A stretch of 64,000 nt of DNA from Acidimicrobiales bacterium MED-G01 (GCA_002457435.1 NTLA01000008.1:16730-80729), one strand, 5' to 3'; shown: positions 8,322 to 17,731, numbered from the stretch's first letter. A program made the numbers and translations. The notes: generated from the sequence alone by a model not told the origin.

Positions 8322-9241
8322 ACCTTTAGGGCTTCATCGAAAGAGGCAATTGTGTGTTCATCACCATTCATCATTCGATCGAGTTGATGTAATTGGGCTG
8401 AATAAGCCTCAGCACCTAGCTGGTCGCGACCAGAGGAAAAAAGGTCCACCCATTCATCTGCGGTTGCAGCTTGAAGTTGGTACCAATCCCAAACGCGTAA
8501 CGATCCATTGGTGCCTCGAAAGGTTAGGTCCACTACGTCCGGGCCGTGTCCGAGGCTAGTTCCTGCCAAGGTGAGGGGAATGGACTGCGATGAGAAGAGA
8601 GCCAGCGCTGTTTGTTCACATAGCGAACCGGTAGCCCCATCTTCGTAGTCGATGTAACTGTTTTCGAGGGTGACTTCGCCCAGAATCCGGGACGTCAGGA
8701 AAATGAAATGGGAAACGACTTCGCGAACCCACCCCCCTTGGTCCCGCAGGCGTAACCACTGTGCTTTCTCATGCCACCCTCGCGGCCATTTAGAGAAGTG
8801 CAACCTAAGGTCCGCGCGGATCAGATCCCCCAGATCCCGGTTAGTTAGCTTTTGTTGTAGTTCTGCGGCGGAGGGAGCGGAGCTAAAAACGAAGTTGACC
8901 CCGGCTGGGAGCCCGCTCTGGTTGACTGCAGCTACGAGTTCGCGACTCGATTGCAGGTCCACGCCGAGGGGCTTCTCACAAAAGATCGCAGTCTTGTGTG
9001 ACAAGCAGTCAAGAACGTATTGCTGATGATGTAGTGGTGGTACCGCTACGTAAACCAGATCACATTCAGCGATCACTTCGTCAGCGCTCGAAGCGATTCT
9101 GACGGAATCTCTATGGGAGGAACAGGCTTCTTGGTCTATGTCCCAAGCTGAGACTAGGTCGAAGGCATTATGAAGGTTGAATTGTTCGACAAATCTGGAC
9201 CCGACTGTCCCGAGTCCGATGATTCCTACGCGGTGAGCCAT
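8288..9241 (-). CDS. Gfo/Idh/MocA family oxidoreductase
   Basis: NAD(P)-dependent sugar or polyol dehydrogenase family. GIIGLGTVGS (residues 6-15) is the Rossmann nucleotide site and EKP at residues 89-91 contains the conserved lysine of the family. A C-terminal alpha/beta substrate domain follows. 317 residues, slightly short. Minus strand, monocistronic, divergent from a luciferase-like gene. Substrate not inferable. Confidence 0.85.
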   Translation of the reverse strand: MAHRVGIIGLGTVGSRFVEQFNLHNAFDLVSAWDIDQEACSSHRDSVRIASSADEVIAECDLVYVAVPPLHHQQYVLDCLSHKTAIFCEKPLGVDLQSSRELVAAVNQSGLPAGVNFVFSSAPSAAELQQKLTNRDLGDLIRADLRLHFSKWPRGWHEKAQWLRLRDQGGWVREVVSHFIFLTSRILGEVTLENSYIDYEDGATGSLCEQTALALFSSQSIPLTLAGTSLGHGPDVVDLTFRGTNGSLRVWDWYQLQAATADEWVDLFSSGRDQLGAEAYSAQLHQLDRMMNGDEHTIASFDEALKVQESVESLLAG

Positions 9242-9362
9242 ATGGAGAGTCTGTCATTTCATCGGTTCTGAAGTTGAGAGATTCCCTCTGATCGAGACGA
9301 AGGCAGCACCAGATTTGCGAAGCGGTGTAGTTTCGTGGTGTTACCAATTCAGGGGGTACCTT

Positions 9363-10469
9363 ATGCACACCGGCTACACAGTTGTTTTCCAAAATCCGTT
9401 TAATGGGTTGCCTGATCACGAGGTTTATGCCGAAGAACTGCGTCTTTGCGATCTAGCCGTCGAACTTGGCTTCAAGTCGTTGTGGACTGTTGAGCATCAT
9501 TTCGATGACTACACCATGTGTCCTGAGCCCGTTCAGTTCTTGTCTTACATGGCCGGTAAACACCCCGACATATTGCTTGGATCCGGGGTCATAGTGCTGC
9601 CGTGGCATGATCCACTGCGAATCACTGAGGACATAGCTCTGCTTGACACTATGTCTGAAGGGCGCATGATCTTAGGGATCGGCCGGGGATTGGCACGAAT
9701 CGAATACGAGGGTTTCAGAGTTGACATGAACTCGTCGCGTGAACGTCTTGTGTCATATGCAGGTCTTGTACTTGATGCTCTTGAGTCAGGAAAAATGGAG
9801 TACGAGAACGAGTTCGGCACCCAACCTCTGCGCGAAATTCGGCCCCGCCCCCAACACTCGTTTAAGGGGCGTGCGTATGCTGCAGCTGTTTCGCCAGAGT
9901 CGATGCCCTTAATGGCTGAACTTGGGTATGGAGTGCTTGTGATTCCACAAAAACCGTGGACTGTAGTGCAAGAAGACCTTGCCGAATACAACCGCGTGTA
10001 CGAGGAGGTAAATGGAGAGCCAGGACCTCCGCCCTTCTCTGGGGGTTCAGTTTTTGTCGATGAGAGCGCAGATCGGGCAGAAGAGATGGCCCGCAAATAT
10101 ATCGGCGCAAACTATGAGAGCGTTATGCGCCATTACGAGTTTCAGAAGGCACCGCATGAGGGGGTGAAGGGCTACGAGTTCTATACAGGCATAACCGGTT
10201 ATATAGAAAAACAAGGTGCGGATCGCGCAGCGCAAGATTTCGTTGATTTGATGCCCTGGGGGACTCCAGAGCAAGTGCTGGAAAAGTTCGCCCACATGAG
10301 CAAAATGATCGGAATGAACGCAGTAATGCCTGGGTTCAGCTACGGCGGCATGCCGTTCGACGACGCAGAGGCTTCAATGAGGTTATTTGCCGACAAGTGC
10401 CTGCCGGAGCTCCTCAGCTGGGAATGTGCCCCACTTCAAGTTCCTGGAGCGAAACCTGAGTACCGGTAG
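9363..10469 (+). CDS. LLM class (bacterial luciferase-like) flavin-dependent monooxygenase
   Basis: TIM-barrel luciferase family: SLWTVEHHFDDYTMCPEP (residues about 37-55), LLGSGVIVLPWHDPLRI and GRMILGIGRG are classical LLM signatures, here of the alkanal monooxygenase-like FMN group. About 368 residues. The ATG at 9363 is chosen for its AGGGGG ribosome site. An earlier in-frame start at 9315 has none. Followed 24 nt later by gamma-glutamyltransferase, likely one operon. Confidence 0.88.
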   Translation: MHTGYTVVFQNPFNGLPDHEVYAEELRLCDLAVELGFKSLWTVEHHFDDYTMCPEPVQFLSYMAGKHPDILLGSGVIVLPWHDPLRITEDIALLDTMSEGRMILGIGRGLARIEYEGFRVDMNSSRERLVSYAGLVLDALESGKMEYENEFGTQPLREIRPRPQHSFKGRAYAAAVSPESMPLMAELGYGVLVIPQKPWTVVQEDLAEYNRVYEEVNGEPGPPPFSGGSVFVDESADRAEEMARKYIGANYESVMRHYEFQKAPHEGVKGYEFYTGITGYIEKQGADRAAQDFVDLMPWGTPEQVLEKFAHMSKMIGMNAVMPGFSYGGMPFDDAEASMRLFADKCLPELLSWECAPLQVPGAKPEYR

Positions 10470-10493
10470 CAACCAAGAGACTTGGAGGTGCCT

Positions 10494-12104
10494 GTGAGCA
10501 GGTACGGAAACGGCATGGTCGTCGCAGCTCAACCGGAAGCTGTTGAAGCAGGCGTAGTGGTGTTGAGAGCCGGCGGTAACGCAGTTGATGCCGCTATTGC
10601 TTGCGGATTGGTAGCTGGTGTTGTTGATCCTCAAATGTGTGGAATCGCAGGCTTCGGGAACTTACAGGTCTATTTGCCCGCAGAGGGAATCCATGAATGC
10701 ATCGATTTCCATGCCAAATCGCCTCTGGGGACCAGAGCCGATCAGTGGGCTGACATCATCATTGGTGAAACTAGAGATGGTTTTGGATTCGTTCTAGAAG
10801 GCAGCGTAAATGATGTCGGCTACCAATCAATAGCTGCACCGGGTTCGCTTAAGGCGTACTTCGAGGCGCAGACGACCTGGGGAGTGAAAGATTGGACTGA
10901 AGTTGTATATCCGGCTGTCGAGTGGGCAGAAAAGGGGTTCGTGGTGCGTCCCCATGTTGCTGGCTGGTGGGCTGAGGGAGCAACAATGGGACGAGCGGAC
11001 AACGTGGAACGTTTGAGGCAGTCAACGACGGGCCGCGACATCTACTTTCGACCCGATGGTTCGCTCAAGCGAGTAGGTGATCGTGTCGCGAACCCGGATC
11101 TGGCCAACACGTTGCGCCTCATTGCTGCTGAAGGTGCTGACGTGTTTTATACAGGCCAGTTAGCGAGCAGGATCGCTGAAGATATGGAAGCCCACGGGGG
11201 AATGCTGAATGAGCGTGATCTTGCTGAATATCGAACTACCCGCAACAAGCCCATACAAACGACTTATCGGGGACTTGATGTAACGACAAATCATCCACCC
11301 GGTGGTGGTGTGATGGTCATAGAAATGCTCAACATTCTGGAAAATTTCGACTTGACATCGATGGGCCACAACAGTGTTGAGTACGTCCGAACAGTTACTG
11401 AAGCCATGAAAAGAGCGACGTCGGACAAAGACAGCTTTGTTGGCGACCCAGGGCATTTTGACGTGCCATTGGACTGGTTGATTTCCAAAGATCATGCAAA
11501 AGAACATGCCGGAATGATTCGCTCGGGCCAACGTGCGAGTGTGGAACGCATGGCCTATGAACCTCGGGACACCACTCATGTTTGTGTTGTTGATAAGGAT
11601 GGGAATGCGGCTTCAATGACCCACTCCTTAGGTATGCCCTCGGGTGTGATTACCGATGGACTGGGGTTCATGTACAACGGCTGCATGGCCGTGTTTGACC
11701 CTCGACCTGGGAACGCCGATTCTCTGGCACCAGGAAAGAGTCGCTTCAGTTCCCTTTGCCCGACGATGGTTTTTGATGAAGATCAACTGACCTATGTCGT
11801 AGGGGCCCCTGGGGGAACTCAGATAGCAATGGGAGTTACCCAGGTACTTTTGAACAGCATTGACTTCGATATGAACATGCTTGAGGCTGTTTCGGCTCCA
11901 CGGGTGTCGGGTACCAGCGACGCCATTGATGTGGCAAACGGAGTGCCGTGGTCGGTGACCGATGCATTAGAAGCAGAGGGATATGAGGTCATTCGAAGTC
12001 CCCAAACTCACGATTTTGCGTGGGTTCACGGGATAAGAATTAACGGTGAAGGGATTGATGGGGGAGCGGACCCAGCAGCTGACGGGGTCGTACAAAGGGC
12101 TTAG
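10494..12104 (+). CDS. ggt: gamma-glutamyltransferase family protein
   Basis: Ntn-hydrolase that cleaves gamma-glutamyl amides such as glutathione. The proenzyme is autoprocessed before a Thr: the RDTTHVCVVD motif places the nucleophile near Thr360, and GNAASMTHSLG follows as in the small subunit. A second glycine-rich site PGGTQIAMG is present. About 536 residues with no obvious signal peptide, so a cytoplasmic location is possible, unlike classical periplasmic GGT. The start is GTG 10494, with GGAGG five bases upstream; a TTG at 10482 is weaker. It overlaps the convergent P450 stop by 4 nt. Confidence 0.88.
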   Translation: MSRYGNGMVVAAQPEAVEAGVVVLRAGGNAVDAAIACGLVAGVVDPQMCGIAGFGNLQVYLPAEGIHECIDFHAKSPLGTRADQWADIIIGETRDGFGFVLEGSVNDVGYQSIAAPGSLKAYFEAQTTWGVKDWTEVVYPAVEWAEKGFVVRPHVAGWWAEGATMGRADNVERLRQSTTGRDIYFRPDGSLKRVGDRVANPDLANTLRLIAAEGADVFYTGQLASRIAEDMEAHGGMLNERDLAEYRTTRNKPIQTTYRGLDVTTNHPPGGGVMVIEMLNILENFDLTSMGHNSVEYVRTVTEAMKRATSDKDSFVGDPGHFDVPLDWLISKDHAKEHAGMIRSGQRASVERMAYEPRDTTHVCVVDKDGNAASMTHSLGMPSGVITDGLGFMYNGCMAVFDPRPGNADSLAPGKSRFSSLCPTMVFDEDQLTYVVGAPGGTQIAMGVTQVLLNSIDFDMNMLEAVSAPRVSGTSDAIDVANGVPWSVTDALEAEGYEVIRSPQTHDFAWVHGIRINGEGIDGGADPAADGVVQRA

Positions 12105-13279
12105 CTGCCGTTGCCCCAAGTAACCGGTACTGAGAGCGGCCCTCGAAACGCCCAGCCTCGGAACTCAACTGGCGGAGCACTGGGGTCCAGACGGAGTCGT
12201 TCTAGACGCTCAAAAATCCTTGGTAAAGCGACATCACCAACCAAGCTCCTTGAGGCAGCAGCTCCAGCACAAAAATGTGGTCCCGCTCCGAAGGTCAAGC
12301 CAGGGGTGGTGTCGCGCGTCACGTCGAAATCGTCGGGGTTGTTGAAGTAGCTTTCGTCGCGGTTAGCTGAACTGAACATAAAGAAAACTCTTTCTTCGGG
12401 CGCAAACTCAACTCCGCTGTAGGAATGTTCTGTTGCTATTCGACGAGGCGACATTCCTATAGGGGCTATCCAACGGCAGTACTCTTCGAATACTTGTTGC
12501 CAAGAAACGTCTCCTGATGTCGCCAACTCAAGTTGATCGGGGTGCTGAAGTAGGGCCCAGATAGCGCCAGCGATGGCGTCACGAGGTTCATTTTGTCCAC
12601 CAGAAATTGTTAATTTGATGTTGGCTCTCACCATTTCGTCTGGCATGCCAGCGTGCGTCATGACTGACAGCAAACTTGCATCAGGGTCTCGTTGAATCTC
12701 AGGCAGACGTTCATCGATAGCGTGATCGATGGCTTTCGTCGCGGATATGCAACGTGCCTCGATATCAGGATCTCCTGTGTAGTTTGCTACACCATCGATC
12801 ATTGCCTGGCTCCAGGAATCAAGATCTTCAAATTTGACCTGAGTCAGTCCAGTTATGGCCTTTAGAGCTTCTCCACTCGTAGCCGTCGCGTAATCCGGAA
12901 CCAGATCAGTTGACCCTGATGGAGCGAATCGATCCAAGATGGTGTTCGTCAGTTTCACAAATAGTCCAGCCCAAATTTGTTCGACCTTACGTGGTGAGAT
13001 AGTTGGGTAGTAAACGAAACGCTCTTTTCTGTGTTCCTCCCCATCTTTTCGCATCATGTTGCGTCCCATGAGGACATTCATCAATCCGCCTGGTTGATCA
13101 GAGGAGAAGACGCTTACGTTCTTTTCGCACGTGTGGATGTCATCTCGACGGGTGATGAGCGTTGCGCCGATCTCTGGAACGTAACAAATGGGCGCGGAAT
13201 CACGCATTTCGGCCAGAATTGGGTATGGGTCTTGCCAAAAAGCGACAGGATCGACATTTATGACCGGAGCAGACGACAT
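12101..13279 (-). CDS. cytochrome P450
   Basis: Heme-thiolate monooxygenase. The heme loop is FGAGPHFCAG with the ligand Cys near residue 336, and the K-helix ExxR is EYCR. 392 residues, soluble bacterial type. The I helix near residues 225-236 reads SGGQNEPRD where most P450s have an acidic residue-Thr pair, so the usual proton-relay threonine appears absent. An electron-transfer partner (ferredoxin) is not adjacent. It is divergent from the amidase gene. Substrate unknown. Confidence 0.93.
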   Translation of the reverse strand: MSSAPVINVDPVAFWQDPYPILAEMRDSAPICYVPEIGATLITRRDDIHTCEKNVSVFSSDQPGGLMNVLMGRNMMRKDGEEHRKERFVYYPTISPRKVEQIWAGLFVKLTNTILDRFAPSGSTDLVPDYATATSGEALKAITGLTQVKFEDLDSWSQAMIDGVANYTGDPDIEARCISATKAIDHAIDERLPEIQRDPDASLLSVMTHAGMPDEMVRANIKLTISGGQNEPRDAIAGAIWALLQHPDQLELATSGDVSWQQVFEEYCRWIAPIGMSPRRIATEHSYSGVEFAPEERVFFMFSSANRDESYFNNPDDFDVTRDTTPGLTFGAGPHFCAGAAASRSLVGDVALPRIFERLERLRLDPSAPPVEFRGWAFRGPLSVPVTWGNGS

Positions 13280-13347
13280 TCAACCAGCATTGCATGAATA
13301 TCAAGGTCAATGAGACGCAGCTATTAGATACCAGAGGTAGAACAACA

Positions 13348-14694
13348 GTGAGCTATTCAGTAGTCGAACTAGACAAAAAATACGCCGACGGGTCCCTTAC
13401 CCCTAAGCAAGTGATTGGCGAATGCCTTGATTCCATTGAGGCGCTGGACCCGGTGGTAGGGGCCTGGCAAGCGGTTTATGCCGAGGAAGCTCGAGCCGCA
13501 GCGGAAATCGCTACTGCTGACATCGCTTCGGGAAGACGAAAAGGACCATTTCACGGGGTGCCCTTCGCTTTGAAGGACATCGTTGAGGTTGAAGGCAAGC
13601 TCACAGCTGCTGGTTGTGCTGAATGGAAAGATCGTCGGTCAGTTGTGACTGCAGAAGTTGCGAAGCGGTTAATTGATTCGGGAGGAATCCTTGTAGGGAA
13701 AACGAAGACGGTGGAATTCGCTTTTGGTGGGTGGGGCACGAATCAAAGGATGGGCACTCCACATAACCCATGGGATGAGGACGTCGCTCGAGTGCCGGGG
13801 GGTTCGTCTAGCGGTTCCGGTGCTGCAGTAGCTTCGGGGATGGTTCCCTGCGCAATTGGTACAGACACCGGTGGCTCTGTTCGCCTACCTGCAGCCTTTT
13901 GCGGGATCGTGGGTCTTAAAACTACGGAAGGCTTGTTGCCCACTGAGGGGATCGTTCCTCTCTCGCACACCTTAGATACACCCGGCCCAATTGCCCGATC
14001 GGTGGCCGATGCGGCGCTCATGTATGACGCTATGTCGACAGAGAAGTTGAATGTGGATCTATCGGCAGGAATTCCTGGAATCCGGATTGGTTCCTTGTCC
14101 GATGCAGAACGCGTAGGCGTAGACCCTGAACAACTTGACGCCTATGACCGTTCGTTGGACCAACTGGCCGACCTCGGCGCAGACATCGTCCAGTTCCAGC
14201 CCACTAAAACATTCGAAGAAATGAAGGAAGCAGCAGCGGTGATACTTACTGCTGAGGGTTATTTCCACCACGGCGCGCTTATGGATGACCCGGAGTCTTT
14301 GGTGGATGAGAATGTGAGATCGCGTTTCGTGGCGGGCGCAGCTATTTCTTCCGCGCAATATGTGGGAGCGTTGCTGCAACGCGACAGCGATCGCCGAAGC
14401 TTCTCCTTGGCGATTCAGAACATTGATGCACTCGTGATGCCAACCACGCCAATGTTGCCACTACCGGTATCAGAAGCTGACGAACAGTCGACCCCTGCTC
14501 GGTTCACCCGAGCAATCAACTATTTGTCGATGTGTGCGACATCGGTCCCTTCAGGAGTTTCGAGTCAAGGCCTTCCCACCTCGTTACAAGTTGCTTGCGT
14601 CGGTGGGAATGAGAGCGTTTGTTTACAGATCTCGGCCGCTTATGAGCGAGTGCGGGGCGATATGCCTATGCCCCCTTTATTCGTCAAGCCCTGA
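13348..14694 (+). CDS. amidase signature family hydrolase
   Basis: Ser-cisSer-Lys amidase: Lys76 in LKDI, cis-Ser153 in GGSSSGSG, and nucleophile Ser177 in DTGGSVRLP, with the expected 24-residue spacing between the two serines. It hydrolyses a carboxamide; the substrate is not specified by these motifs. The GTG at 13348 has AGAGG ten bases upstream and leaves room for promoters between the divergent genes. The ATG at 13294 is an alternative only 14 bp from the P450 start. Followed 25 nt later by a cupin gene. Confidence 0.9.
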   Translation: MSYSVVELDKKYADGSLTPKQVIGECLDSIEALDPVVGAWQAVYAEEARAAAEIATADIASGRRKGPFHGVPFALKDIVEVEGKLTAAGCAEWKDRRSVVTAEVAKRLIDSGGILVGKTKTVEFAFGGWGTNQRMGTPHNPWDEDVARVPGGSSSGSGAAVASGMVPCAIGTDTGGSVRLPAAFCGIVGLKTTEGLLPTEGIVPLSHTLDTPGPIARSVADAALMYDAMSTEKLNVDLSAGIPGIRIGSLSDAERVGVDPEQLDAYDRSLDQLADLGADIVQFQPTKTFEEMKEAAAVILTAEGYFHHGALMDDPESLVDENVRSRFVAGAAISSAQYVGALLQRDSDRRSFSLAIQNIDALVMPTTPMLPLPVSEADEQSTPARFTRAINYLSMCATSVPSGVSSQGLPTSLQVACVGGNESVCLQISAAYERVRGDMPMPPLFVKP

Positions 14695-14719
14695 TTGAGG
14701 TCAACGAAAGGAACCCAAG

Positions 14720-15091
14720 ATGCAACTTGTGTGGATACGGACCGAGAATGGAAAGACGATCATCGAGGATCTCGAGATCCCTTCCAGCAAAGAAATTCGT
14801 GGTTACGAGACCCCGGTTTTGCCGATTCAGGGAGCCATATTCAGAACCGCTCAACCCCAGGTAGATATGGGTTATCACAATGCGCCGCGGCGACAAATAG
14901 TGGTCCCTTTGGAGGGTGAGGTGGAGATCGAAACAGGAGACGGGGACGTTCGGCTGATTACCGCCGGAATGGCGTTGCTTGCAGACGATCTTTCCGGCCA
15001 AGGTCACAAATCATCTTTTCGTCCCGAAAACGGGATGACCTTGTTTCTGTTGCTGCCCGATGATCTCGACCCAAGAGAGTGGAGGAACTAA
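14720..15091 (+). CDS. small cupin-domain protein
   Basis: 123 residues with a cupin-like sequence: RRQIVVPLEGEVEIETGDG followed by AGMALLADDLSGQGH and a hydrophobic final strand. The second His corresponds to a typical cupin metal ligand; the first HxH pair is not clear, so metal binding is uncertain. AAAGGA precedes the ATG. Probably cotranscribed with the upstream amidase. Its stop codon lies inside a terminator hairpin shared with the convergent alaX-like gene. Confidence 0.7.
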   Translation: MQLVWIRTENGKTIIEDLEIPSSKEIRGYETPVLPIQGAIFRTAQPQVDMGYHNAPRRQIVVPLEGEVEIETGDGDVRLITAGMALLADDLSGQGHKSSFRPENGMTLFLLLPDDLDPREWRN

Positions 15092-15106
15092 CAAGCACCG
15101 TTAGTT
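15086..15106. terminator. bidirectional terminator hairpin embedding two stop codons
   Basis: Inverted repeat AACTAAC / GTTAGTT with a 7-nt loop, followed by a short T run. The TAA of the cupin gene (15089-15091) and the TAA of the alanyl-tRNA editing gene (complement of 15101-15103) lie in opposite arms, so one hairpin can end both convergent transcripts. Confidence 0.6.
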
Positions 15107-15814
15107 TTCGTGCAGGACGAATCTAATGCGTTTGAATCCGCGGCCCTTTGACTCCGTTTTTGTTATTTCGATGCGACCCACTTGACTGGTGGAAGCTACG
15201 TGTGTCCCCCCGTCTGCCTGTTTATCCAGGCCGACAATGTCGACGACCCGAATTTCGTCCACCGTCTCAGGGATGAGGTTGACCTTTGTTCGGATCAAAT
15301 CCCTGTCCAAAACGGCTTCCGAACGTTGCAGGAACGAAACGGTAACTGGCCGGTCGGCAGCTATTTCGGCGTTGCAAAGCTCTTCGATCTGCCCGGCGAA
15401 TCCTTGAGGGAACTCATCCAGTTCGAAGTCCATTCGGCCAGAGAGCGCGGCCATGTTTCCTCCTGTCACCACCTTTTGCCAGCGCTGCCACATGACACCG
15501 CAAAGAATGTGCATTGCTGTGTGGGTGCGCATCATCTGGTGGCGACGGACCTGATCAATGAAACCCATTACTACTGTCCCTGGTTGGGGTAGATCGCCAC
15601 CGAGTTGATGCCATACCTGCCCATCAATGGTTTTAACGTCCTCGACGGAACTTTCAATACCGTCCCACTTGAGTAATCCTGTGTCATGAGGTTGACCGCC
15701 ACCCGTCACGTAAAAAGCGGTTCGGTCTAATTCGACACGATTTTCTTCTATCGATTGAACCGTCGCGTCGAAACTTTCTATCGAGACGTCTGCTAGATAG
15801 AGCTTTTCAGTCAC
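15101..15814 (-). CDS. alanyl-tRNA editing protein (AlaX-like)
   Basis: Free-standing homologue of the AlaRS editing domain, expected to deacylate Ser- or Gly-tRNA(Ala). The first metal motif is HTAMH (His98, His102) and the second region reads DGGTH (Asp201, His205), where the canonical Cys before GGTH is replaced by Asp. About 237 residues from the GTG at 15814, 7 nt after the enoyl-CoA hydratase stop. A longer start at 15865 overlaps that gene and looks spurious. Context is an odd two-gene operon with a crotonase. Confidence 0.85.
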   Translation of the reverse strand: MTEKLYLADVSIESFDATVQSIEENRVELDRTAFYVTGGGQPHDTGLLKWDGIESSVEDVKTIDGQVWHQLGGDLPQPGTVVMGFIDQVRRHQMMRTHTAMHILCGVMWQRWQKVVTGGNMAALSGRMDFELDEFPQGFAGQIEELCNAEIAADRPVTVSFLQRSEAVLDRDLIRTKVNLIPETVDEIRVVDIVGLDKQADGGTHVASTSQVGRIEITKTESKGRGFKRIRFVLHEN

Positions 15815-15821
15815 TCGAGAT

Positions 15822-16598
15822 TTACCTGCCTTTCCACTGCGGCTGTCGCTTCTCGGCAAATGCACGAGTGCCTTCGACGCTGTCTTCGGTGCTAGCTAGT
15901 AGCCGAAATAGATGCTGCTCTAAACGTAAACCATCCTCCAACGGCATACTCATCCCTTGAATAGCGGCTTGTTTTATTGCACGCACTGCAAGCGGACCCG
16001 ATGCCAAAAGCTTCTCCGCCATCGCCTGAGCCGTAGGCATTAGTTCCTCGAAAGACACGACCTTGTTAACCAGGCCGAGTCTGTGGGCTTCTTCGGCATC
16101 GATACGCTCGCCGCTATACAGCATCCACAATGCGTGGCTTAGTGGAATGGAACGAGGGAGTCTTTGAGTTCCACCCCCACCAGGCAGCAAACCTAATAGC
16201 ACCTCACCAAGACCGAATTGGGCATTCGTGGACGCGATTCGGATGTCGCAGCCTAAAGCTTGTTCCAGGCCGCCACCATTGCAGTGGCCGTTAATTGCTG
16301 CAATTACAGGTTTCCAGATTTCCAGTCCTCGCATCAGGTCACCCCGGCCCGCTGCAGCAAAGCTGTCTGCGGGTTCAGGTACTGAATTGAAGTTCTGTTT
16401 GATGTCACTTCCTGCACAGAATGCTTTGTCTCCGGCCCCGGTCAATATTGCTACCCACGCCTCGTCATTGTGAGCGAAGTCAGTCCACACCTCTGCCAAG
16501 CGATCGTAGGTTGGTTGATCACAGGCGTTGTACGCCTCAGGTCGATTAATCGTGACGTAGGCGATGCGATCTTTGATTTCGTAAATGACGCTTTCCAT
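15822..16598 (-). CDS. enoyl-CoA hydratase/isomerase family protein
   Basis: Crotonase family, 258 residues. Oxyanion-hole segments AFCAGSDIK and AAINGHCNGGGLEQALGCD are followed by the FGLGEVLLGLLPGGGGTQRLPR segment with both candidate acid/base positions. The C-terminal EGTRAFAEKRQPQWKG tail is typical of enoyl-CoA hydratases. GAAAGG lies upstream of the ATG. First gene of a pair with the AlaX-like gene. The role is probably beta-oxidation or a related CoA pathway. Confidence 0.92.
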   Translation of the reverse strand: MESVIYEIKDRIAYVTINRPEAYNACDQPTYDRLAEVWTDFAHNDEAWVAILTGAGDKAFCAGSDIKQNFNSVPEPADSFAAAGRGDLMRGLEIWKPVIAAINGHCNGGGLEQALGCDIRIASTNAQFGLGEVLLGLLPGGGGTQRLPRSIPLSHALWMLYSGERIDAEEAHRLGLVNKVVSFEELMPTAQAMAEKLLASGPLAVRAIKQAAIQGMSMPLEDGLRLEQHLFRLLASTEDSVEGTRAFAEKRQPQWKGR

Positions 16599-16755
16599 GT
16601 CGAACCTTTCGTCGATGAGTGATTATCTTTGCAGCACTGAGAACTTGCTGCCGCGTAAAGGCATCGAATTGAGATCAGAGCGTTGAAATTATCGCTTTTG
16701 GATGGCGTCAGATAAGAAGACTCAGATTGTGTTGGTGCTTTAGCGCTTGAAATCC

Positions 16756-16761
16756 TATTTT
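16756..16761 (+). promoter_or_regulatory. -10 element (leaderless) for the ROK gene
   Basis: TATTTT with a 7-nt spacer to ATG 16769, supporting that start over a TTG at 16760. The rest of 16599-16755 shows no gene. Confidence 0.45.
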
Positions 16762-16768
16762 GTTGCAC

Positions 16769-17731
16769 ATGCAACCTGCCGTTACCCGGGCCCTCATCGG
16801 AATTGACATCGGAGGAACTAAAACCCTCGGCGTTGCGTTGAGCGACACAGGAGAGGTGCTCGGGAAGATCTGGGAACCGACCCGAGCAGGCGTTGATATC
16901 GCTAGCCACGCGGTCGAGATGTACCACGCCTTACGGGAACAGGTGACCGGGTCGGGGGTCACCATTTCTTCGTTAGGTATTGGAATCGCGGGCTTGGTTG
17001 ATGTGGGCGGACGACTGCATCGAGCACCCAATTTGGTCGATGCGGATGGACTTGAAATCTGTCAATTGGTGGAACCAGAAGTCGATGTACCGGTCCATGT
17101 GGACAACGACGTTAATTGTGCTGCCCTGGCCGAAATTGAGAGTGGGGCGGCCGTGGGAGCCCCAAACGCGTTATTAGTGACACTCGGTACTGGTATTGGA
17201 GGTGCGCTAATTGTTGAAGGAGGGGTTCACAGAGGTGCTTTCGGAATGGCCGGCGAACCAGGTCACATGGTGATTGAACCCAATGGGCTGTTGTGCGCTT
17301 GTGGCATGAAGGGGTGTTGGGAGGCCTACGGCTCTGCTACGGGACTGCGTAATCTAGCCATTAGGCGAGCCAAAGACGGTGACCTAGAAGAGATCAGTGA
17401 TGCAATACAAGGAGACTTTGAGCAAATCAGGAGCGAGGACGTTACCCGAACAGCAAATCAAGGTGACGAGCAATCGCTCGCAGTAGTCGATGAATTTGCT
17501 CGATGGGTTGCACTTGGATTAGCTAATTGTGCTGCTTTGCTTGACCCGGAACTTATTATTGTCGGCGGTGGACTAACCAGTGATTGGCATCTTTTTGGAC
17601 AAAAAGTTGAGGACTCATTCCGTGAGCTGCTGGTTGCGTCGGGCCAACGGAGCCTCATTCCTGTCAAGCCGGCAGAAAATGGTGAGGAGGCCGGAGCGTT
17701 GGGAGCGTGTCTGTTGGGGAGAACGTCATGA
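16769..17731 (+). CDS. ROK family sugar kinase (glucokinase-like)
   Basis: ATP-dependent sugar kinase family. The phosphate-1 motif GIDIGGTKT is near the N-terminus, DNDVNCAALAE is the catalytic Asp region, GTGIGGALI the phosphate-2 site, and GEPGH with CACGMKGCWE is the ROK zinc-binding motif. About 320 residues with no N-terminal helix-turn-helix, so a kinase rather than a ROK repressor. Overlaps the thioesterase start (ATGA). Glucose or another aldose is likely. Confidence 0.9.
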   Translation: MQPAVTRALIGIDIGGTKTLGVALSDTGEVLGKIWEPTRAGVDIASHAVEMYHALREQVTGSGVTISSLGIGIAGLVDVGGRLHRAPNLVDADGLEICQLVEPEVDVPVHVDNDVNCAALAEIESGAAVGAPNALLVTLGTGIGGALIVEGGVHRGAFGMAGEPGHMVIEPNGLLCACGMKGCWEAYGSATGLRNLAIRRAKDGDLEEISDAIQGDFEQIRSEDVTRTANQGDEQSLAVVDEFARWVALGLANCAALLDPELIIVGGGLTSDWHLFGQKVEDSFRELLVASGQRSLIPVKPAENGEEAGALGACLLGRTS

